Part shown: positions 59,358-64,000 of the stretch, piece by piece | Layout of the letters: every line of letters begins with the position of its first letter | How positions within the stretch are numbered: position 1 is the first letter of the stretch | DNA from: Caulobacter endophyticus | GTDB lineage: Bacteria > Pseudomonadota > Alphaproteobacteria > Caulobacterales > Caulobacteraceae | Length of the DNA: 64,000 nucleotides | Direction of reading: 5' to 3' | Assembly (NCBI RefSeq): GCF_029543245.1 | Contig: NZ_JARQWV010000002.1 | Location: forward strand, 124,001 to 188,000 | Program-made: the position numbers and the translations under genes | The notes under the pieces: model-generated | The model's database searches: none | Seen by the model: the letters and a program-made list of their open reading frames with translations, nothing else | Told to the model about the DNA's origin: nothing

Positions 59358-60092
59358 ATGGGTCACGACCTGAACGCCCCCGCGGAGCTGTCCTTCCGGC
59401 GCTACAGCGTCGAGGCGATCTCGCACGCCCACGACTTCGACCAGATCGTGCTGCCGCGTCGCGGCGTGCTGGAAATCGAGATCGACGGCAAGGGCGGGCG
59501 GGTCGATCCGGGCAGCGCCGCGGTGATCCCGCCGGGCACGCGCCATGTCTGCGCCGCCGACGGCGAGAACCTGTTCGTGGTGGCCGACATCGGCGCCTCT
59601 CTCATGGCGCCGTTCGAGCGCCTGCGCGAAAAGCCGTTCGCCAACGTCACCAGCCCGGTGCGCGGCCTGCTGTCGTTCCTGGCGGGCGAGGCGCCGGGCG
59701 GCATCGACGACGGCGTCGCGGGCCTGTGGACGCCGCTGCTGCTGCGGGGCCTGTCGAGCGGTCCGATCGCCGTCGATCCGCGCCTGGCCCGCGCCGCGGC
59801 GATGATCGAGGCCCGCTACCACCAGCCGCTGACCGTCCGGGATCTGGCCGCCGAGGCCGGGATGAGCCAGAGCCGTTTCTTCGACCGCTTCGCCGCCGCC
59901 TACGGCGCGACCCCGCACGCGGCCCTGACCGACGCCCGGCTGCGGGCCGCCCAGCACCTGCTGGACGATCCGACCCTCTCGGTGGCGGAAATCGCTCTGC
60001 GCACTGGCCACGGCGACCAGAGCACGCTGACGCGGCGGATGAAGGCCGTCCTGGGCGTCACGCCGGCGGCCTGGCGCAAGGGGCGCCGCTAG
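59358..60092 (+). CDS. AraC-family transcriptional regulator with cupin sensor
   Basis: A 244-residue regulator. The amino-terminal half is a cupin ('FRRYSVEAISHAHDFDQIVLPRRGVLEIEIDGKGGRVDPGSAAVIPPGTRHVCAADGENLFVVADIG'), with His residues where a ligand or metal would sit. The C-terminal AraC domain (about 145-244) has two helix-turn-helix units ('LTVRDLAAEAGMSQSRFFDRFAAAYGATPHAALTDARLRAA', 'LSVAEIALRTGHGDQSTLTRRMKAVLGVTPAAWR'). The start is ATG at 59358. It lies 69 bases upstream of an EamA transporter on the same strand, which it may control. Confidence 0.92.
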   Translation: MGHDLNAPAELSFRRYSVEAISHAHDFDQIVLPRRGVLEIEIDGKGGRVDPGSAAVIPPGTRHVCAADGENLFVVADIGASLMAPFERLREKPFANVTSPVRGLLSFLAGEAPGGIDDGVAGLWTPLLLRGLSSGPIAVDPRLARAAAMIEARYHQPLTVRDLAAEAGMSQSRFFDRFAAAYGATPHAALTDARLRAAQHLLDDPTLSVAEIALRTGHGDQSTLTRRMKAVLGVTPAAWRKGRR

Positions 60093-60161
60093 GAGCCTTC
60101 GCCCGATCTTCGGGAGTTTTCGCCAAAGCCACGGCTTCGCGCGCCTGCTAGGTCCGGCCCC

Positions 60162-61106
60162 ATGATCAGTCCCCGGAACCTTTTGCTCGGCCTCGTCTAC
60201 GGCCTCTTCGCCGGCGCCCTGTGGGGCGGGGTGTTCCTGGCCCCGAAGCTCTTGGACGCCTTCACGCCGCTGCAGATGACCGCCGGGCGCTACATCGCCT
60301 ATGGCCTGGCGGCCGCCGTGCTGTTGGCGCCGACGTGGAAGTCGGTGATGGCCCGGATGGACGCCCGCGACTGGCGCGACCTGGCTGGGCTGAGCCTGCT
60401 GGGCAACCTTGTCTACTATGTGGGCCTGTCGATCGCGGTGCAGACGGCGGGCGTTGCCCTGGCCTCGCTGATCATCGGCCTGCTGCCGGTGACCATCACC
60501 CTGATGGGCGCGAAGAAGGGGGAGGGCACGCCCCTGAAGTCCCTGGCTGGGCCGCTGGCCCTGATCGTCGCCGGCGGGGTGTGCATCAACGTGGCGGTGT
60601 TCACTTCCCCATCCGGCGCGCCGGTTGGCAAGCTGATCCTGGGCGTTGCGGGCGCTGCCCTGGCCCTGGCGGTGTGGACCGTCTACGCCGTCTGGAACGC
60701 CCGGCGCCTGGCCGCCACGCCGAAGTTCAACAGCCACGAATGGTCGTTGCTGACGGGCCTAGCCACGGGGCTGCTGTCGCTGGTGCTTGTGGTCCCGGCC
60801 TTCATGCTGGGCGGCGAGAGCCATCCGCCGGCCGCCTGGACCTGGTTCTGGATGGTCAGCTTCGCCGTGGCCATCGGCGCCTCGGTGATCGGCAATGGTC
60901 TGTGGAACGCCGCCAGCCGCGTGCTGCCGCTGAGCCTGTCGGGCCAACTGATCGTGTTCGAGACCCTGTTCGCACTGCTGTACGGTTTCCTGCACGAGGG
61001 CCGCTGGCCGCACCTGCTGGAGGGGGCTGCGATCGTCCTGATGCTGGCCGGGGTGATCTGGTCGGTGCGGCTGCATCGCCCGGCGGCGGTTCACGCGGCG
61101 GAGTAG
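60162..61106 (+). CDS. EamA-family (DMT) transporter
   Basis: A 314-residue inner-membrane transporter with ten helices in two EamA halves. 'GLVYGLFAGALWGGVFLAPKLLDAFTPLQMTAGRYIAYGLAAAVLL' and 'LSLSGQLIVFETLFALLYGFLHEGRWPHLLEGAAIVLMLAGVIWSV' are the ends of each half. The substrate is unknown. ATG at 60162, with GCTAGGTC eight bases earlier. It follows the AraC regulator, and the pair looks like a regulator with its exporter. Confidence 0.92.
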   Translation: MISPRNLLLGLVYGLFAGALWGGVFLAPKLLDAFTPLQMTAGRYIAYGLAAAVLLAPTWKSVMARMDARDWRDLAGLSLLGNLVYYVGLSIAVQTAGVALASLIIGLLPVTITLMGAKKGEGTPLKSLAGPLALIVAGGVCINVAVFTSPSGAPVGKLILGVAGAALALAVWTVYAVWNARRLAATPKFNSHEWSLLTGLATGLLSLVLVVPAFMLGGESHPPAAWTWFWMVSFAVAIGASVIGNGLWNAASRVLPLSLSGQLIVFETLFALLYGFLHEGRWPHLLEGAAIVLMLAGVIWSVRLHRPAAVHAAE

Positions 61107-61145
61107 GAAGGTTGTTCGAAACCTGACGCGAACATGAACGGGCGC

Positions 61146-61161
61146 GTTCAGACTGGGTTCA
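61146..61161 (+). promoter_or_regulatory. GTTCA direct repeats with 11-base period
   Basis: GTTCA (61146-61150) and GTTCA (61157-61161) repeat one helical turn apart, as in binding sites of OmpR/PhoB-type regulators. They lie about 80 bases before the glycine-zipper gene at 61239. GAACATGAAC just upstream adds related half-sites. Confidence 0.45.
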
Positions 61162-61238
61162 AACGGCAAGGCTCATAAAGGCCATCAACAGCGCCGCCCT
61201 CGGGATTGGCGACGCTTCTGGAACAAGGAGCACATGCC

Positions 61239-61637
61239 ATGAAGACCTTCGGTAAGTTCAGCAAGATCGCCATCAGCGCCGCCATCGCCGGCGCTCTGGT
61301 CCTGCCCGCCTCGGCCGCCTTCGCCGGCGACCGCGGCAAGAGCAACAAGACCGAGCGGGCGATCCTGGGCGCTGTCCTGGGCGGCGCGGCCGGCGCCATG
61401 CTGGGCGACGGCGACGGCGGCGCGATCGCGGTCGGCGCCCTGGCCGGCGGCGCCATCGGCGCGGCCACCGCCACCGACAAGCGTCATCACCGCTACAGCA
61501 GCCGCTATGACGACCGCCGCCCGTACTACAGCAACAACCGCTACGGCTATAACGACCGCTACGACCGTCGCGACAACCGTCGCTACCAGGGCGATCGCTA
61601 CAACACCGGCTACGACTACTACGGTCAGCGCCGCTAA
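61239..61637 (+). CDS. Exported glycine-zipper protein with Tyr/Arg-rich tail
   Basis: A 132-residue protein. The signal peptide (about 1-29, 'IAISAAIAGALVLPASAAFAGD') leads to a glycine zipper (about 40-80, 'ERAILGAVLGGAAGAMLGDG', 'GGAIAVGALAGGAIGAATATD'). The tail (80-132) is full of Tyr, Arg, Asn and Asp ('RYSSRYDDRRPYYSNNRYG'). It is the third protein of this type in the window. ATG at 61239 follows AAGGAG. It has its own terminator. It probably sits in the cell envelope. Confidence 0.9.
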   Translation: MKTFGKFSKIAISAAIAGALVLPASAAFAGDRGKSNKTERAILGAVLGGAAGAMLGDGDGGAIAVGALAGGAIGAATATDKRHHRYSSRYDDRRPYYSNNRYGYNDRYDRRDNRRYQGDRYNTGYDYYGQRR

Positions 61638-61664
61638 AGCTTCGCCGCTGACAAGCTAGGCAGA

Positions 61665-61697
61665 GCGTCGCCCCTTTTCGGAGGGGCGGCGTTTTTT
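61665..61697 (+). terminator. Terminator of the third glycine-zipper gene
   Basis: GCGTCGCCCC and GGGGCGGCG pair (one G-T) around a loop of about 8 bases, followed by TTTTTT. Confidence 0.85.
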
Positions 61698-61816
61698 GCG
61701 CTTAAGGGTCGAGAAAAACGCCGCGCTCACTGTGCGGCGCGCGAAATCTGCTATAGCGCCCATGAGAGACGACGCGCTTGCCCGCGTCGGAACCAAGGGA
61801 GCGCACGACAGGCGAC

Positions 61817-64000
61817 ATGGCAGGCCCCGGCATCGCCGTTCGAGGACCCAGAAGCCTGCTTCGCCAGATCCGCGAGGCCATGGCCGGCGGCGGACCCGCC
61901 CAGGCCAAGCTCGACATGGTGGTGCGCACCATCGCCATCTCGATGGTGGCCGAAGTCTGCTCGATCTATCTGCGCCGCGCCTCGGGCGATCTGGAGCTCT
62001 TCGCCACCGAAGGTCTGTCGCGCGACGCCGTCCACGTCACCCGCATGAAGCCGGGCGAAGGCCTGGTCGGCGAGACCATGCGCCTGGGCCGGCCGCTGAA
62101 CCTGTCGGACGCCGCCAGCCACCCGTCCTTTTCGTACCGTCCGGAAACGGGGGAAGACCCCTATCACGCCTTCCTGGCCGTGCCGCTGCTGCGCGGCGGC
62201 CGGGCGATCGGCGTGCTCGTCGTCCAGAACCGCACCGAGCGGGTCTATGAGGACGAAGAGGTCGAGGACCTGCAGATCATCGCCATGGTGCTGGCCGAGA
62301 TGGTCAGCTCCAGCGAGCTCCTGGGCGCCGACGAGCTCAAGGACGTCGAGCTGGCTCCCCACAAGCCCGAGCGGCTGAAGGGCTCGCGCTTCGCCGAGGG
62401 CCTGGCGTACGGCGTGGCGGTGCTGCACGAGCAGCCGGTGGCCCCCGAACAGCTGCTGTCGGACGACGCCCTGGCCGAGGAGGCGCGGCTCTCCTACGCC
62501 ATCGAGGCCTTGCAGACCCAGATCGACGAGATGCTGGAGGGCCAGCACGGCCTGGTCGGCGCATCGTACGAGGTGCTCGAGACCTACCGCCTGTTCGCCC
62601 ATGACCGAGGATGGAATCGCGGCCTGCAGGAGGCCGTGCGCTCGGGCCTGACCGCCGAGGCGGCGGTCGAGCGGGTGCGTTCGGAGCATCGCGCTCGCCT
62701 GGGCCAGGCCCGCGACCCCTATCTGCGCGAGCGGCTGCACGACCTGGAAGACCTGAACGACCGGCTGCTGCGCCACCTGTCGGGTGACGTCCACGCCGTG
62801 CGCCAGCTGCCCGAGGACGCGATCCTGATCGCCCGCAACCTCGGCCCGGCCGACTTGCTGGAATACGACCGCACCAAGCTGAAGGGCATCCTGCTCGAGG
62901 AAGGCTCGGCCGCCAGCCACGCCGGCATCGTGGCCCGGGCGCTGGATATCCCGTGTGTTGGCCGCCTGGCCGGCCTGCGCGACCGGGTCAGCGAGGGCGA
63001 TCCCGTGGTGGTCGACGCCGAGACGGCCGAGGCCTGGCTGCGGCCGCGCCCGGACGTGGTCAAGGCGCTGAAGGCCCGGATGGAGGTCCGCGCCCAGCGC
63101 AAGGCCGAGTTCGCCCGCCTGCGCGATACGCCCGCCTTCACCCGAGACGGCTCCAAGATCACCCTGCTGATGAACGCAGGCCTGGCCGTCGACCTCGACA
63201 TCCTGGGCGAGACCGGCGCGGAGGGCATCGGCCTGTTCCGCACCGAGTTCCAGTTCATGGTCGCCGAGGAAATGCCGCGGCTGGAGGCCCAGACCTCGCT
63301 CTACGAGAAGGTTCTGGAGGCGGCCGACGGCATGCCGGTGACCTTCCGCACGCTCGACCTCGGCGGCGACAAGCTGCTGCCGTACATGGAGCTGGAGCGC
63401 GAGGACAATCCGGCCCTGGGCTGGCGCGCCGTGCGCATGGGCCTGGACCGTCCGGCCCTGCTGCGCCTCCAGATCCGCGCCCTGATCAAGGCCGCCAACG
63501 GCCGCGAGCTGCGGATCATGTTCCCGCTGGTGGCCAATGTGGACGAGTTCCGCGCCGCTCGCGGCTTTGTCGACCAAGAAGTGGCCTGGGCGCTGAAGCG
63601 TGGCCGGCCCGCGCCCGCCCGTCTGGACGTCGGCGCCATGGTCGAGGCCCCGTCGCTTCTGTGGCATTTGGACGCGCTGCTGCCGATGACCGACTTCGTC
63701 TCGGTCGGCACCAACGACCTGATGCAGTACCTGTTCGCCGCCGACCGGGGCAATCCGCGGGTGTCGGACCGCTATGACCCGCTGTCGCCGGCGGCCCTGC
63801 GGGCGCTGAAGACCATCCAGCAGGCCTGTGAGGACACCGGCACCCAGGTCTCGGTCTGTGGCGAGATGGCGGGGCGTCCGCTAGAGGCTTTCGCCTTGGT
63901 GGCCTTGGGTTTCGACCGCCTGTCCATGCCGCCCGCCGGCATCGGGCCGGTCAAGCAGATGGTGCTGTCGTGCGATCGCGAGGCCGCCCGGCGCAATGTC
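61817..64000 (+). CDS. ptsP: PTS-Ntr enzyme I (PtsP), cut by the right window edge
   Basis: The nitrogen-related phosphotransferase enzyme I, which takes phosphate from PEP and passes it to NPr and EIIANtr. 728 codons are visible; about 25 residues are missing at the end. A GAF domain (about 20-165: 'VAEVCSIYLRRASGDLELFATEGL', 'GEGLVGETMRLGRPLNLSDAASHPSF') precedes the EI part. The phospho-His lies in 'EEGSAASHAGIVARALDIP'. PEP binding is in 'GLFRTEFQFM', 'TFRTLDLGGDKLLPYM' and 'FVSVGTNDLMQYLFAADRG', and the Cys-containing 'VSVCGEMAGRP' is near the end. ATG at 61817 is chosen; the nearest purine run (AAGGGA) is far, so the start is less sure. Confidence 0.95.
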   Translation, partial: MAGPGIAVRGPRSLLRQIREAMAGGGPAQAKLDMVVRTIAISMVAEVCSIYLRRASGDLELFATEGLSRDAVHVTRMKPGEGLVGETMRLGRPLNLSDAASHPSFSYRPETGEDPYHAFLAVPLLRGGRAIGVLVVQNRTERVYEDEEVEDLQIIAMVLAEMVSSSELLGADELKDVELAPHKPERLKGSRFAEGLAYGVAVLHEQPVAPEQLLSDDALAEEARLSYAIEALQTQIDEMLEGQHGLVGASYEVLETYRLFAHDRGWNRGLQEAVRSGLTAEAAVERVRSEHRARLGQARDPYLRERLHDLEDLNDRLLRHLSGDVHAVRQLPEDAILIARNLGPADLLEYDRTKLKGILLEEGSAASHAGIVARALDIPCVGRLAGLRDRVSEGDPVVVDAETAEAWLRPRPDVVKALKARMEVRAQRKAEFARLRDTPAFTRDGSKITLLMNAGLAVDLDILGETGAEGIGLFRTEFQFMVAEEMPRLEAQTSLYEKVLEAADGMPVTFRTLDLGGDKLLPYMELEREDNPALGWRAVRMGLDRPALLRLQIRALIKAANGRELRIMFPLVANVDEFRAARGFVDQEVAWALKRGRPAPARLDVGAMVEAPSLLWHLDALLPMTDFVSVGTNDLMQYLFAADRGNPRVSDRYDPLSPAALRALKTIQQACEDTGTQVSVCGEMAGRPLEAFALVALGFDRLSMPPAGIGPVKQMVLSCDREAARRNV

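Noticed and set aside
61751..63667. A 638-codon open frame on the minus strand
   Set aside because: It is antisense to ptsP, which keeps all enzyme I motifs.

Overview
The window is high-GC DNA of alphaproteobacterial type, most likely from Caulobacter or a close relative. The grounds are a TonB-dependent receptor, two HWE-family sensor kinases, sites resembling the Caulobacter housekeeping -10 (GCTANAWC), an exact match to the SigT/EcfG stress promoter pattern (GGAAC-N16-CGTT), and the order of the conserved genes. No database was searched, so genus and orthology are inferences from recognised protein families. There are 60 supported protein-coding genes. Both window edges cut a gene: a TonB-dependent receptor on the left and ptsP on the right. 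No tRNA, rRNA, CRISPR array, transposase or prophage gene was seen.

Layout. 1-5.5 kb: TonB receptor tail, a receiver protein with its HWE kinase behind a SigT-type promoter, then aroB and aroK (shikimate pathway). 5.6-9.5 kb: a two-gene operon of membrane PQQ glucose dehydrogenase and an OprB-type sugar porin. 9.7-14 kb: a secreted Ala-rich protein, xerD, a secreted metallophosphatase, a short PhnA-like protein. 14-19.8 kb: hybrid kinase, PadR plus membrane protein, a phosphotransferase behind a double operator, a VOC protein, LysR. 20-25 kb: aldo/keto reductase, MscS channel, a CitE/malyl-CoA-lyase-like protein and a nicotinamide phosphoribosyltransferase. 25-33 kb: argJ, a PpiC-type lipoprotein, secA, an AhpD-like protein and accA. 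33-46 kb: OsmC, an ABC exporter, a four-PAS HWE kinase, a DEAD-box helicase, a CBS-PAS-GGDEF-EAL protein, a drug/metabolite exporter and threonine aldolase. 46-58.6 kb: PRC-barrel protein, mutT, a Tat-exported GH43 protein, a membrane winged-helix protein, a methyltransferase, comF, grxC, nitrilase-family amidase, DUF1178, dienelactone hydrolase, glycine-zipper proteins, vapBC, ubiG and lysC. 58.7-64 kb: an unknown protein, AraC, EamA transporter, a third glycine-zipper protein and ptsP.

How it fits together. The core genes secA, PpiC protein, argJ, mutT, methyltransferase, comF, grxC, amidase, DUF1178, ubiG, lysC and ptsP are ones I remember as neighbours in many alphaproteobacteria. Here they are spread over about 38 kb with sensory, envelope and stress genes between them. 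Many gene ends are coupled by ATGA or GTGA overlaps: kinase/receiver, gcd/porin, hypothetical/xerD, padR/membrane protein, PpiC/argJ, the two ABC genes, grxC/amidase and vapB/vapC.

The most unusual structure is a set of inverted, GC-rich intergenic repeats in at least four families. They lie tightly against stop codons, fill the space between convergent genes almost exactly, and in two cases are translated as the C-terminal tail of a protein (the MscS channel and the GGDEF-EAL protein). Other points worth attention are the stress promoter of the HWE kinase/receiver pair, the triplicated 36-residue module in a glycine-zipper protein, the roughly 100-residue extension on ArgJ, and three genes that look leaderless.
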